DNA of 64,000 bases from Sphingomonas jejuensis. Lineage in GTDB: Bacteria > Pseudomonadota > Alphaproteobacteria > Sphingomonadales > Sphingomonadaceae. The position numbers and the translations under genes were made by a program. The notes under the pieces are model-generated. The model searched no databases. It had not been told where the DNA came from and worked only from the letters and a program-made list of their open reading frames with translations. The stretch is taken from positions 1 through 64,000 of the forward strand of contig NZ_JAATJE010000004.1 in the NCBI RefSeq assembly GCF_011927695.1. The letters are read 5' to 3'. Positions 41,770 to 50,269 of the stretch are shown here, in pieces. Numbering within the stretch: position 1 is the stretch's first letter; every line of letters begins with the position of its first letter.

Positions 41770-43077
41770 TCAGCCGATATGAAGCTGATCGAGAACGGCG
41801 CTTTCCAGATTATCGCCTTCGAGATCCTCGGCATGGATCGTCACGACGGGCGCGATCTCACGCAGCTTTTCGACCTGGCGCAGCTTCAGCGCCAGCGCAT
41901 CGGGATTGTCGCCGGTGACGACTTCGAGCGCCGCCTCGATCACCTCGCCGGTGGTGAAGTCCCGCAGGTCCAGGATGAGGTCGGGGCGGACGTCGCCGAT
42001 CGACGTCGCGATGTCGAACAGGAGGCGCTTGAATCCGACGCCGATGCCGCGCCGGCGAAGCCGGTACTGGAGATCGAGCAGGCCGACGATCGTCTTGCGT
42101 TCGGCGAGATTGTGGATCGCGACGAAATTGGCGGGGCGCGCGATCGGCTGCGCATAGGCGCGCAGGCACGCATAGCCCTCGCGCGGGTTGTGCTCGCCGA
42201 CGACGGCCAGGACCAGATACGGCGGTCCGATGTGGCGCTGGTGGACGCCGATGTGGCGGATGCGGTTCTTGACGATCAGCTCGCGCCCTTCGGCAAGCGT
42301 GATGGTCGAGCCGGAGACGTCGATCGCATACAGGAGGAGGAAGGCCTGCGGGGCGTGCTCGCTCGGCCATTTCTTCGCCGCCTCGCGCAGTTTCGCGAAT
42401 ACGATGCCGCGTTCGTAGGGGTCGATGTGGGTGTAGAGATGGCGCGCGAGCGGGATACCCGGTGCGATCTGGACCCGTTCGGCCGCGGCGCGCATCGCCG
42501 CGAATTCGCTCGCCATCGACGTGGTGCGCGGCTCGCCGACCTCAAGCGGCTCGACGACGTTGACCTGCGCCATTTCCATCAGCTGCCACAGCAGCCGCGC
42601 GAGGCGCGGGATCGCGACGCCGCGGGTGCGATCGTCGGGTTCGCTGTCGTCGGGCAGCTGCGCCAGTTTCTCGGGGGCGAGCCGGTGCGCCGAGAACAGC
42701 CCGTCCGGCTCGTTGATCGTGCGCGGGGTGGCGGTCGCTTTCTCGCGGATGCGGGGCGGTGCCTGCTCGCGGAAGAAGGGGCAGTCGACGTCATGCTCGG
42801 GGCGACGCTGGCGGATACTGGTAAGGCGTCGCAGGTAATAGGTTTCGGCTTCGGAGAGATAGGCCGGCGAGAGTAGCGGCGGGTCCGTCCCCTCCCCCAG
42901 GCAGTCGCAGGCGATCCACTGGTGATGGTCGCGTGCCTTGACCACCATGATGACCGACGCGCGGTGATCGCTGTCCTCGCCTTCGCCGGTATACCAGCGC
43001 ACCAGCGCCTCGCGCACCACGTCGGGGACGGGCGAGCGGGAGGTTAGACCCCGGGTATCGCGCGGGACGAGCCACAT
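41770..43077 (-). CDS. Hypothetical protein with Cys/His metal site
   Basis: 435 residues starting MWLVPRDTRGLTSRSPVPDVVREALVRWYTGEGEDSD. The N-terminal part has HHQWIACDCLG and RRPEHDVDCPFFREQAPPR, Cys and His spaced as in a zinc site. The rest is a mixed alpha/beta domain (ARHLYTHIDPYERGIVFAKL, LLLYAIDVSG, NFVAIHNLAE). It slightly resembles the plasmid DUF1173 group but I would not assign it. It is transcribed divergently from 43153-43677 with a perfect inverted repeat between them. Confidence 0.65.
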   Translation of the reverse strand: MWLVPRDTRGLTSRSPVPDVVREALVRWYTGEGEDSDHRASVIMVVKARDHHQWIACDCLGEGTDPPLLSPAYLSEAETYYLRRLTSIRQRRPEHDVDCPFFREQAPPRIREKATATPRTINEPDGLFSAHRLAPEKLAQLPDDSEPDDRTRGVAIPRLARLLWQLMEMAQVNVVEPLEVGEPRTTSMASEFAAMRAAAERVQIAPGIPLARHLYTHIDPYERGIVFAKLREAAKKWPSEHAPQAFLLLYAIDVSGSTITLAEGRELIVKNRIRHIGVHQRHIGPPYLVLAVVGEHNPREGYACLRAYAQPIARPANFVAIHNLAERKTIVGLLDLQYRLRRRGIGVGFKRLLFDIATSIGDVRPDLILDLRDFTTGEVIEAALEVVTGDNPDALALKLRQVEKLREIAPVVTIHAEDLEGDNLESAVLDQLHIG

Positions 43078-43112
43078 GGTGGTGATGCTACTCCATAATG
43101 CTTGCCTTGTCG

Positions 43113-43144
43113 CCTTTGTTCACGTTACGTTCAATGAACAAAGG
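43113..43144. promoter_or_regulatory. 10-bp inverted repeat between divergent genes
   Basis: CCTTTGTTCA (43113-43122) and TGAACAAAGG (43135-43144), a perfect inverted repeat with a 12-base spacer in the 75-base gap between 43077(-) and 43153(+). The right arm ends in the ribosome site AAAGGAG of the plus gene, so a bound repressor or the RNA hairpin could block its translation. Probable operator of the divergent pair. Confidence 0.6.
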
Positions 43145-43152
43145 AGCTGGCC

Positions 43153-43677
43153 ATGAAGCGTTCGGAATTTATCGGAGAGTTCGACCTCGACGCGGTGCTC
43201 ACCGAATTGTCGGTCGATCTGGATATTCGCGTCACCCGGCGCATGCTCGCCGGAGCGTGCATCGGCAGCAATCCGGAGGATGCGTATCTCTCGGCGCGCG
43301 AGTTGCGGGAATCGCTCGAATGGATTCATGAGGGCGAGAACGAGGGCAAGGTCAAGCTGACCACGATCCTCAGCACCGCGTGCGACGATTTCCAGCGGTG
43401 CCTCTATTATTGCGTCGCCGGCAAGGGCGTCGTGACCATGCTCGACGATCTCGTCTGGCTGGAGAAGCTGCTGGAGGCGCGCGGTCGTATCGCCGGGCAC
43501 ATCTACCGCAACAAGCTGCCGGTGAAGCCGCTGGTCAACCCGTATGTCGCGGCCGAGCCGGACGGTCCGCTGGGCCGGTTCGACCCGTCGTTCGCGATCG
43601 GCGCGTCCTGGTCGCATGACCCGGGACCCGATTACGATTCCGACGATCGTGGCCCCGGTCCGAAGCTCAAGGGCTGA
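43153..43677 (+). CDS. Hypothetical protein transcribed against the main direction
   Basis: 174 residues: MKRSEFIGEFDLDAVLTELSVDLDIRVTRRMLAGACIGSNPEDAYLSARELRESLEWIHEGENEGKVKL, mostly helical, with a Pro/Asp-rich C terminus. AAGGAGCTGGCC precedes the ATG. The helical N terminus might be a DNA-binding or dimerising domain that acts on the inverted repeat just upstream. No family recognised. Confidence 0.65.
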   Translation: MKRSEFIGEFDLDAVLTELSVDLDIRVTRRMLAGACIGSNPEDAYLSARELRESLEWIHEGENEGKVKLTTILSTACDDFQRCLYYCVAGKGVVTMLDDLVWLEKLLEARGRIAGHIYRNKLPVKPLVNPYVAAEPDGPLGRFDPSFAIGASWSHDPGPDYDSDDRGPGPKLKG

Positions 43678-43690
43678 CGACAAAAGAAAA

Positions 43691-43722
43691 GGCGGTTCGG
43701 CAAGGGAGCATGCCGGACCGCC
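43691..43722. terminator. Bidirectional terminator between convergent genes
   Basis: GGCGGTTCGGCA (43691-43702) pairs with TGCCGGACCGCC (43711-43722). It is flanked by AAAAGAAAA on the left (T-run for minus-strand reading) and TCTTCC on the right. It lies between the stops of the 174-residue plus gene and the SNase minus gene. Confidence 0.75.
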
Positions 43723-43740
43723 TCTTCCAAGGGGGGGATA

Positions 43741-44259
43741 TCAATAACGCGCCTCGCACGCGAGGCGTTCCCCGCGCCGCCAGCGCGCCGGATCGATGAA
43801 TTCCCCCGCATAGGCACCGCGACCCGCTGACCGGGCCTGTTCTGCCGCGGCGACATAGCGCGCGGCGCGTTGCGGATCGCCGCGCAGATATTGCGTCGCC
43901 GGCACCGCCAGACCCTGCAAAATGAGTTGCTCGCCCAGGTCGTAGCCGTCGACCGTCACGATGGCGATCGGGCGGCCATAGCTGCTCGCGCCGGTCATGC
44001 GGATCGTGGCGACACCGCTCTTGAGGATACGCGAGGCGGAATCCTGAGCAAACTTGCCGCATGGATAGCAGGCACCGTCCTTCGAGCACATCTGCTTGCG
44101 CTCGAAGGCGTCGGCCCCCGACAGGCGGAAATCGACCGAAACCGTGTCGCCGTCGATCGCCCGCCCCTCGCCGGTGATCGTCGCACCGTCGTGGCCCTGG
44201 GGTGCCCCTGCCCCGCAGGCGGCGAGCGCGGCGATGCCGAGGAGCAGCGCGCCCCTCAT
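43741..44259 (-). CDS. SNase-like (thermonuclease) lipoprotein
   Basis: 172 residues from ATG 44259. LLLGIAALAACGAG is a lipoprotein signal (lipobox LAAC). The body GEGRAIDGDTVSVDF, SSYGRPIAIVTVDGYDLGEQLILQGLAVPATQYLRGD and AARYVAAAEQARSAGRGAYAG follows staphylococcal nuclease-like proteins, with DGDT and a conserved Arg. The Glu of the classical catalytic site is replaced in part (Cys-rich insertion QMCSKDGACYPC), so activity is uncertain. It would sit in the periplasm and could degrade DNA there. Confidence 0.8.
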   Translation of the reverse strand: MRGALLLGIAALAACGAGAPQGHDGATITGEGRAIDGDTVSVDFRLSGADAFERKQMCSKDGACYPCGKFAQDSASRILKSGVATIRMTGASSYGRPIAIVTVDGYDLGEQLILQGLAVPATQYLRGDPQRAARYVAAAEQARSAGRGAYAGEFIDPARWRRGERLACEARY

Positions 44260-44465
44260 GCGTAGCGCAATTCGACTTCGACGTTCGGCCCGTCGACGAT
44301 GACCGGGAGGACGCGGAAGGGTTGCAGCGGATCGCCGGTGCGCACGATCGAGACCTGGCGTGCGCCGGCATCGAACATCCGCATGGCGATGCGCTGGGCA
44401 TGGACGCGGCTGCAGAGCTGCGACCGCTTCGGGCTGGGTGTGACGGGCGGATACGGGGCGGACAT
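44256..44465 (-). CDS. Small hypothetical protein
   Basis: 69 residues (MSAPYPPVTPSPKRSQLCSRVHAQRIAMRMFDAGARQVSIVRTGDPLQPFRVLP). An ATGA overlap couples it to the SNase gene. A short basic helix is followed by a small beta sheet. No family recognised. Confidence 0.6.
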   Translation of the reverse strand: MSAPYPPVTPSPKRSQLCSRVHAQRIAMRMFDAGARQVSIVRTGDPLQPFRVLPVIVDGPNVEVELRYA

Positions 44466-44497
44466 GGCGATGATCCTGACGTGGGGGATGTCGGCGA

Positions 44498-45121
44498 TCA
44501 ACCGAACACCGTCTTGTGGACGCGAGTTTCGGGCTTGGGCGGCACGAGTGTCCACGCCCATTTGCGAAGGTTACCGATCCGATATTTCGGGTAGCTGTTG
44601 CCGGGGATCGCGAGCGAGATCTTGCGGCCGCGCTTGTGGACGATGAACTCGTCTCCCTCATAGCCGTCAACGAAGGTGACCTTGCTCGGCAAGCGGATGT
44701 GCATGCCGTGTTCGAGCGGGCGTACCGGGGTCGCGAGCCGCTCGAGGCAGCGTCGGCGCCAGTCGAGCGCACCGGGATCGTCGGTATCGCCGAGCAGCGA
44801 GAGGATGCGCTCGGGGCATTCGGCCTCGCAAGGCCCGGCGTGTTCGGTCATATCCTTGTAGGCGAACACGAATCCGTCCTTGGCACGCGGATTCCAGCTG
44901 ACCAGGCAGACGGCCGCGAAGGCGGGTTCGTCGGTGCCGTCGGTCGACGGCACCACGGCCGCGTACCAGACCTTGTTGCGCAGGCAGGAAGAGGCGATGA
45001 CGCGCAGCGCCTTGCCCTTCCCGTCGGCATCGCGGTTGTCGTAGGTGAATTGCGCGTCGAGATAGGCTTTGGGGCCTGTGTGCGGGAACATCGACGACAG
45101 CGGCATGCTTAGCCAGCCCAT
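44498..45121 (-). CDS. DUF6927 domain protein
   Basis: 207 residues from ATG 45121 (GAAAGGACC upstream): MGWLSMPLSSMFPHTGPKAYLDAQFTYDNRDADGKGKALRVIASSCLRNKVWYAAVV, the DUF6927 signature seen on alphaproteobacterial plasmids. The C-terminal half holds KVTFVDGYEGDEFIVHKRGRKISLAIPGNSYPKYRIGNLRKWAWTL, an SH3-like strand set. Its function is unknown. Confidence 0.75.
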   Translation of the reverse strand: MGWLSMPLSSMFPHTGPKAYLDAQFTYDNRDADGKGKALRVIASSCLRNKVWYAAVVPSTDGTDEPAFAAVCLVSWNPRAKDGFVFAYKDMTEHAGPCEAECPERILSLLGDTDDPGALDWRRRCLERLATPVRPLEHGMHIRLPSKVTFVDGYEGDEFIVHKRGRKISLAIPGNSYPKYRIGNLRKWAWTLVPPKPETRVHKTVFG

Positions 45122-45158
45122 GATGGCGGTCCTTTCGCGTGTGTGGACGGGTGATCGA

Positions 45159-45803
45159 TCAGCCGAACAGGCTGACCGGCTCGGCGACCGGCGGTGTGAG
45201 CCGCAATTCCTTGCGCAGCCGCACGGCGAACCGCTCGGGCGCGAGCAGGTCGCGGATCGAGGCGTAGCAGTCGCGCTCCCCGAGGTGATCGTGACGACCG
45301 CTGACGCGGCGGTAGATGACCTCGCGGTCGGCCATGGTGCCGTGGAGCGATAGCTGCATCCACAGCTCCTCGCCGTGGAGGGTGATCTCGCCGGACCGGG
45401 AGGCGTGGCTGCGGTTCGAGCGAAGGTCGTAGTGCGCGGGGTCGAGCCCCAGCGTTTCGGCGAGCCGGCGCAGCGCCTTGCGTCCGTCGCTGTGGAAGCG
45501 ATCCTTGGCGGCCGCATCGTGCGCGACGCCGCGCACCGCGAGCGTCAGCAGCGCCGGGTGCTGTCGCAGCTCGGCGATACGGTCCATGCAGCGCCGCTTG
45601 AGGAGCGCGTCTTCGGACTGCCGCGCGGTGACGCTTGCGAGATGGCGGGCGAGCAGGATGACCGCGGGATCGGTCTCGAAGGCGATGCCGGCGTTGCGGC
45701 AGTCGTCGATCGCGCGGGTGATGGCGTGAAGGCTTGCTCCAATCGTGACCAGCGCGCTCGGGTCGAGCGCCTGCTGGTGGCGGAAGGCGACATCGTAGGG
45801 CAT
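45159..45803 (-). CDS. Hypothetical protein
   Basis: 214 residues starting MPYDVAFRHQQALDPSALVTIGASLHAITRAIDDCRNAGIAF. Helical and Arg-rich, with a distinct C-terminal part (GEITLHGEELWMQLSLHGTMADREVIYRRVSGRHDHLGERD). The stop is 37 bases before DUF6927, so the two share a unit. No family recognised. Confidence 0.7.
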   Translation of the reverse strand: MPYDVAFRHQQALDPSALVTIGASLHAITRAIDDCRNAGIAFETDPAVILLARHLASVTARQSEDALLKRRCMDRIAELRQHPALLTLAVRGVAHDAAAKDRFHSDGRKALRRLAETLGLDPAHYDLRSNRSHASRSGEITLHGEELWMQLSLHGTMADREVIYRRVSGRHDHLGERDCYASIRDLLAPERFAVRLRKELRLTPPVAEPVSLFG

Positions 45804-45815
45804 GAGCGATCTCCC

Positions 45816-45856
45816 GAGCGCCTCACGCGCTCAGAAATTCGCTCCCCCTCCCCTTC
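45816..45856 (-). promoter_or_regulatory. G-rich purine leader with adjacent hairpin
   Basis: On the minus strand GAAGGGGAGGGGGAGC (45841-45856) is followed by the stem GAGCGC/GCGCTC (45816-45832), 13 nt before the start at 45803. It directly follows the stop of the 63-residue gene. Confidence 0.55.
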
Positions 45857-46046
45857 ACGATAACCAGTTACGTAATTGCTCCGGTATTTCAGGATCGATG
45901 TCCTCGCCCGGTTGCATAGGCCGCAGACCCTGCTCCGCATCGACCGCGGCCTGCAGATGACAGGCGGCAACGGTCGCTCCGTCGTCGGTCGCGTCATAAA
46001 GCGCGAGCGCCTGCCGCATTAGCGCGAGCCGTATATTATCGCTCAT
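45855..46046 (-). CDS. Small hypothetical protein
   Basis: 63 residues (MSDNIRLALMRQALALYDATDDGATVAACHLQAAVDAEQGLRPMQPGEDIDPEIPEQLRNWLS). Two amphipathic helices and an acidic, Pro-containing tail, the usual look of a small plasmid modulator protein. No family recognised. Confidence 0.65.
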   Translation of the reverse strand: MSDNIRLALMRQALALYDATDDGATVAACHLQAAVDAEQGLRPMQPGEDIDPEIPEQLRNWLS

Positions 46047-46130
46047 GCCAGTCTCCCACTACGGTCTGCCGCCATGATTGCGTTCGGGGCAAACGAAAGC
46101 AGGCCCATAATGGTTGTAACGGCCGTGGGC

Positions 46131-46445
46131 TCATCGCAGCCTCCATCGGCCGACAAGGTCGACCATTGCGTCACGATAGCCCCACGCATCGGGATAGATC
46201 GCAGGCTCCTGCGCGAGCCAGGCCATGACAATTAGCATGTCCTCGGAAATGATCGCGTCGCAGTTGCTGAGGTGGAGGATGGGGAAGTGGCCGTTGTCGT
46301 CACCATTCCACCACGCCAGCAGGAAGTCCGCGACGCGCGCGGCCTGCCCGGTATCGGACGAGGCGACATCCACGAGGCGGCCGATCGCGGCGCCGACCTC
46401 GTCGAAGGCGAGTGCGCGGATGAGGGGGCGGCGTTGCGGTTGCAT
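46131..46445 (-). CDS. DUF7673 domain protein
   Basis: 104 residues with the family signature LAFDEVGAAIGRLVDVASSDTGQAARVADFLLAWWNGDDNGHFPILHLSNCD. Members are found on plasmids and conjugative elements and are of unknown function. The start at 46445 follows AGGATACGCACC. It stands alone with gaps of about 40 and 85 bases. Confidence 0.75.
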   Translation of the reverse strand: MQPQRRPLIRALAFDEVGAAIGRLVDVASSDTGQAARVADFLLAWWNGDDNGHFPILHLSNCDAIISEDMLIVMAWLAQEPAIYPDAWGYRDAMVDLVGRWRLR

Positions 46446-46485
46446 GGTGCGTATCCTGTCCTATCGGGTGGAAGCTGTCATGCGA

Positions 46486-46977
46486 TCAGGATGGGGCGTG
46501 CTTCCCGGCCTGGGCGATCATCACGGCGACCGCCTCGTCGAGCGCGGCGTCATCGCCGTTGACCATGCGCGCCGACGGGGTGAGGCGTTGCACGCCGGCG
46601 AACACGATGGCGGGTGTCCTGCCCTTGAGCCGATAGCAGAACACCTGGTCGCCCTCGATCGTCACCAGCTTCGTCCGGCATTGCCGGCGCAGCCGCTTCG
46701 CCTCCTCGATCCGGGTGATGAGCGCCGCCACCTCGAATTCGAGGCAGTGCGGCATGACGCTGTCGCCGAGCCGCGAGACGGGCCGGTTGGCGGCGAGCCA
46801 GGCATCGACCGCCTGTTCGGTGACGCTGCCGACGGCATGGTAATCGTCCGCGGCGCCATGACCGCGGTTCGAGGCGAGGAAGGCGCGCTGCCCATCGATC
46901 CAGATCTCGGCCGAGTAGCAGGTCGTTTCCTCGGACAAAGCGTCGACCACCTTCAGCTTGCGCAATTCGATGTGCAT
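46486..46977 (-). CDS. Hypothetical protein
   Basis: 163 residues starting MHIELRKLKVVDALSEETTCYSAEIWIDGQRAFLASNRGHGAADDYHAVG. Beta-rich N terminus, then RIEEAKRLRRQCRTKLVTIEGDQVFCYRLKGRTPAIV. It starts 15 bases after ardC, so it is in the ardC unit. Small genes after ardC are often co-acting anti-restriction accessories, but this one has no known family. Confidence 0.7.
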   Translation of the reverse strand: MHIELRKLKVVDALSEETTCYSAEIWIDGQRAFLASNRGHGAADDYHAVGSVTEQAVDAWLAANRPVSRLGDSVMPHCLEFEVAALITRIEEAKRLRRQCRTKLVTIEGDQVFCYRLKGRTPAIVFAGVQRLTPSARMVNGDDAALDEAVAVMIAQAGKHAPS

Positions 46978-46992
46978 GGTGCGATCTCCAGG

Positions 46993-47931
46993 TCATGCTG
47001 CGAGGGCTTCGGGTTGGTCGATCCCGGGCGCGCCACCCGCGGCGGCGTTATGGAGCCAGGTCACCGCCTGCTCGGCTTTCGCCGCGGCCTTGATGATCGC
47101 GCTTGAATCGCCCTTCAGGATCTTCAGCCAATGATCGACGTAGCTGGCGTGGTTGTCGTGCAGCTCGCCGGGCAGATTGAGGTCGGCGCACACCAGACAC
47201 TGGCCGATGCAGGCGACCAGCTCCTCGAACGCATAGGCGTTGTCGCCGAACTTCTTGCCGAACTCGCGGTTGAGGCGCTGCGGCGCGCCCGAATAATGGA
47301 CATATTCGTGCGCGAGCGTGCTGGCGTAATGATCGTCCGAGCGAAACGCGCCGCGCTGCGGTAGCTGGATATAGTCGCCGATCGGCGAATAGAATGCCTG
47401 ATCGCCGCCATGCCGCACGGTCGCCGGCAGGCCTCCGAAGAAGGCATCGATCGCGGCGCGGTGCCGGCTCTCGATGCGCGGTTCGGGCGGTGCGGGCACC
47501 GGATAATAATACGCCGGGAGACCGTCGATCTGATCGACGTTGAACACCGTGTACGAGCGCAGGAACCGGATATTCTTCGTCGCCGCCTCGCCGGTGACGC
47601 GGTCCGCCTCGGTTTTCGAGAAGGTCGAATAATAGACGCTGTGCGCGCCATGCTCGCCGCGCCGTACCTGTCCGCCCAACTCGGTCGCCTGTCGGTAGGT
47701 CATCCAGTTGCGGCCAGAGAACCCCTGGGCGTCGCCGATCGCCCAGAGATAGAGCGCGTTGATGCCGGTGTAGGGCGTGCCGCAATGCCGCAGCGGTCGC
47801 CCCCCTGCCCCGGTCAGTCCCCAGGGGCGCGACCAGGGCAGGACGCCGGCTTCAAGCTTGGCGATTATGAGGTTGGTGATCTCGGCCGCGACATCGCGGC
47901 GTGGCGCAGTCGATTTGCGGTGAAAGGTCAT
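46993..47931 (-). CDS. ardC: ArdC-type anti-restriction protein
   Basis: 312 residues. The N-terminal ssDNA-binding domain is DVAAEITNLIIAKLEAGVLPWSRPW...PYTGINALYLW and NWMTYRQATELGGQVRRGEHG. The C-terminal metalloprotease-like domain has HEYVHYSGAPQRLNREFG (HExxH-type) and FEELVACIGQCLVC with the third ligand Glu. ArdC binds single-stranded DNA and protects incoming plasmid DNA from type I restriction. Its place in the leading region agrees with that role. Confidence 0.92.
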   Translation of the reverse strand: MTFHRKSTAPRRDVAAEITNLIIAKLEAGVLPWSRPWGLTGAGGRPLRHCGTPYTGINALYLWAIGDAQGFSGRNWMTYRQATELGGQVRRGEHGAHSVYYSTFSKTEADRVTGEAATKNIRFLRSYTVFNVDQIDGLPAYYYPVPAPPEPRIESRHRAAIDAFFGGLPATVRHGGDQAFYSPIGDYIQLPQRGAFRSDDHYASTLAHEYVHYSGAPQRLNREFGKKFGDNAYAFEELVACIGQCLVCADLNLPGELHDNHASYVDHWLKILKGDSSAIIKAAAKAEQAVTWLHNAAAGGAPGIDQPEALAA

Positions 47932-47977
47932 GGGAAAGCTCCCTCGATGCGCGGGCCACGCGTGACGGTCCGCGGGT

Positions 47978-48014
47978 AAAAAGAAGGCGGCCGCCCCGGT
48001 GAGGGACAGCCGCC
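47978..48014 (-). terminator. Rho-independent terminator after the ParB-domain gene
   Basis: On the minus strand GGCGGC (48009-48014) and GCCGCC (47986-47991) form the stem, followed by TTCTTTTT. It lies 43 bases after the stop at 48057 and insulates ardC from the ParB-domain gene. Confidence 0.75.
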
Positions 48015-48056
48015 AAGGTGTGCCCGGGAGACGAACGGGCCGGGGGTATCGGGGGG

Positions 48057-50105
48057 CTATTCGGCCGCGATCAGCGCCTCGTCGCTGTCGATCCCGGCAT
48101 CGTCGGCACCGAGATCATCGGTGTCGCCGTAGTCGTCGTCGTCGAAGCCCTCATCGCCGGGCTCGTCGTCGATTGCCTCGTCGGCACCGGCGACCGACAC
48201 GAGATCGAACCGCATCGCGTCGGGCACCCAGGCCAGCGCCGCGTCCTTGGTCTCCGCCTCGGTGATCGCTTCGCCGGCGAACAGCTTCTCGCAGCTGGTC
48301 GAGATCTCGCCCTTCTTCGAGGCCATGTAGCGGGCCGCGAGCGGCGCGCCCCCGACGTTGGTGAGCAGCGCCAGCAGCGTACCCTTCGACACGCGGTCGA
48401 AGAAGTTCGCCGAGGTAGGGCGCCACCATTTGGCGGGTTCGATCTCGAGGATCGAGGCGAGCCGCGCATGGAGCGGGTTGGTGGTGACCGAGCTGTAATC
48501 GGGCTTGGCCTCGAGCGAGGTCGCCACCACGACCGCGAGCCAGGCCGCCTTGGCGTCGTCGCTGAGCGCGCGGAACGCCTCGAACCGCTCGACCGGGTTC
48601 GACCCTTCCGTCCACGACGTGTCGAGACCCTCGCGGGCTTCGGCGATCGCGACCTGCGCCTGCGTGGCGGGCTGATCCTTGGGCATCTGCGGGTCCTGCG
48701 GACGCCCTGCCCGAACCGTCGTCCCGTAGCGGCCGTAGCCGTGGCTGGGGTCGGCGAGGCAGAACAGCATATAGTCGAGCGCGAGCCCCGGATCGCCGAG
48801 GATCGAGGCGGCGAGGATGTCGCGGCGCTGGACCGCCAGTTCGTCATGGAGCCGCGCGCTGAGCGGCTTGCCGCCAGGAGCGACCGCCTCGGGCGGCAGG
48901 TCGGCGGTGCGACGCGACGACGGCGACGACGGCAGCGGCCGATCGTCCCCGGGCAGGCGGATCGGCGTTTCGCTGTAATAGGTCGTGTCGAGCGTCATCT
49001 TGCCGTCGCGGCCGAGCGTCAGGAAGACGCCGACCTGGCCCTTGACCTCGTCGGTCAGCTCGGGCGCCTTGTCGTGGATCGCCTGATATTCCTCGCGCAG
49101 CCGATCCGATTCCGCATCGAGCGCGGCATAGGTGTCGTCATCGATACCCTCGTCCTCCATATCGCTCTCGATGACCTGCACGCGCTCCTCGATCTTGTCG
49201 CAGCGCGTCTGTTCCTCGTCCGTCAGCGGCGCTGCCGGCAGCGTCACGCGGTGGAGGTCGGACGTGATGCCGTAGAGGCTGGTCGTGGCGACGGGGCGCA
49301 CCCATGCGACGCCCAGTTCCTCGCCGAGCCGCTTGGCCTCGGCCTCCATCAGCGAGGCAGCGAGCGTCTGCGCGAGTTCCGGGTCGGTCCAGCGGTCACC
49401 GTCCTCGCTGAACAGTTCGCGCTCGATGCGGCCGCCCGCGGCGACATAGGCATCGGCACCGACCAGGATCGCGATCGGATCCGTCGCCTTCATCGTGTCG
49501 TTGGCGATCGCGCGACGGATCTGGTCGGCGTTGACGTAGGACGAGTGACCATACTGCTCGAACACGCGCTCCTGCTTGGCCTTGTCGGCCGTCGAGCCGT
49601 AGGCCTTGGCCATCTCGTAGGAGATCTTGCCCGCGGCCAGGGCTTCGAAGATCGGTTCGGCAAGATCGGCGAGGCGCAGCCGTCCCTCGATGAAGCGGCG
49701 GGTCTGGCCAAACCGTTTGGCGACCGCGTCGACGTCACCGTCGGTCTTGAGGAAGTGCTGGAACGCGACGCATTCCTCGGCGACGGTCATCTGCTCGCGC
49801 TGGAAATTCTCGGTCAGCGACACCTCGCGCAGGTCCGCCTCGTCGCCGGTGATGATCTTGACCGGCACGTCATAGTCGGCGGCAACGATCTCGCCGGCTT
49901 CGGCCAGCATCATCGCACCGAGATAGCGGCGATCGCCGGCGATTATCTCGAACATGCCCTTCGGGCGGGCGGCGGTCACCAGCAGGTTCTGCATGATGCC
50001 GCGAGCGCGGATGCTGGCGGCCATCGCCTCGATATTCTTGGGCGGGGTGGTGCGCACGTTCTTCTCGGAACGCTTCAGCTTCGCGAGTTTGACGGTCTGG
50101 GTCAT
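48057..50105 (-). CDS. Large ParB-domain protein of the leading region
   Basis: 682 residues. The N-terminal ParB/Srx-like domain has SEKNVRTTPPKNIEAMAASIRARGIMQNLLV, FEIIAGDRRYLGAMML and the ParB box REVSLTENFQREQMTVAEECVAFQ, then a helix-turn-helix (VAKRFGQTRRFIEGRLRLADL). The 400-residue C-terminal region is plasmid-specific and ends very acidic. It is separate from the parA locus, and leading-region ParB-like proteins are thought to act in anti-defence or nuclease roles rather than partition. It has a G-rich leader and an upstream TAGC site. Confidence 0.85.
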   Translation of the reverse strand: MTQTVKLAKLKRSEKNVRTTPPKNIEAMAASIRARGIMQNLLVTAARPKGMFEIIAGDRRYLGAMMLAEAGEIVAADYDVPVKIITGDEADLREVSLTENFQREQMTVAEECVAFQHFLKTDGDVDAVAKRFGQTRRFIEGRLRLADLAEPIFEALAAGKISYEMAKAYGSTADKAKQERVFEQYGHSSYVNADQIRRAIANDTMKATDPIAILVGADAYVAAGGRIERELFSEDGDRWTDPELAQTLAASLMEAEAKRLGEELGVAWVRPVATTSLYGITSDLHRVTLPAAPLTDEEQTRCDKIEERVQVIESDMEDEGIDDDTYAALDAESDRLREEYQAIHDKAPELTDEVKGQVGVFLTLGRDGKMTLDTTYYSETPIRLPGDDRPLPSSPSSRRTADLPPEAVAPGGKPLSARLHDELAVQRRDILAASILGDPGLALDYMLFCLADPSHGYGRYGTTVRAGRPQDPQMPKDQPATQAQVAIAEAREGLDTSWTEGSNPVERFEAFRALSDDAKAAWLAVVVATSLEAKPDYSSVTTNPLHARLASILEIEPAKWWRPTSANFFDRVSKGTLLALLTNVGGAPLAARYMASKKGEISTSCEKLFAGEAITEAETKDAALAWVPDAMRFDLVSVAGADEAIDDEPGDEGFDDDDYGDTDDLGADDAGIDSDEALIAAE

Positions 50106-50164
50106 CTATCGTCTCCATGAGCGGGAAAGTGTCCGGTGCACGGGTGTTTCCCCCGACCCGGACA

Positions 50165-50207
50165 CCCTCCCCGCTCCTTCTCCCCTCTCGTTTCCCGCTT
50201 GGGCGGG
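50165..50207 (-). promoter_or_regulatory. G-rich purine leader with adjacent hairpin
   Basis: On the minus strand the stem CCCGC/GCGGG (50194-50207) precedes a 25-base tract that contains GAGGGGAGAAGGAGCGGGGA, about 60 nt before the start at 50105. Confidence 0.5.
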
Positions 50208-50233
50208 AGGGCGACTGGGGCTCGCCGACAAGC

Positions 50234-50261
50234 GGCTACCTTGCTGCTAGCTGGCTGTTAT
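50234..50261. promoter_or_regulatory. TAGC-repeat site before the ParB-domain gene
   Basis: GGCTACC, TGCTGCTAGCTGGCTG and GTTATC lie between the end of the methylase-helicase gene and the ParB-domain gene leader. The core GCTAGCTG is shared with the sites at 33.4, 55.4 and 56.5 kb. Confidence 0.45.
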
Positions 50262-50269
50262 CGTGCCGG

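Noticed and set aside
48057-50105. The ParB-domain protein as the partner of parA
   Set aside because: It is 6 kb away from parA with its own leader, is far larger than partition ParBs, and parA already has an adjacent small DNA-binding partner.
48018-50120. A 700-codon plus-strand frame, and a similar one at 52343-54700
   Set aside because: They are mirror frames of the ParB-domain and methylase-helicase genes and have compositions typical of antisense frames.
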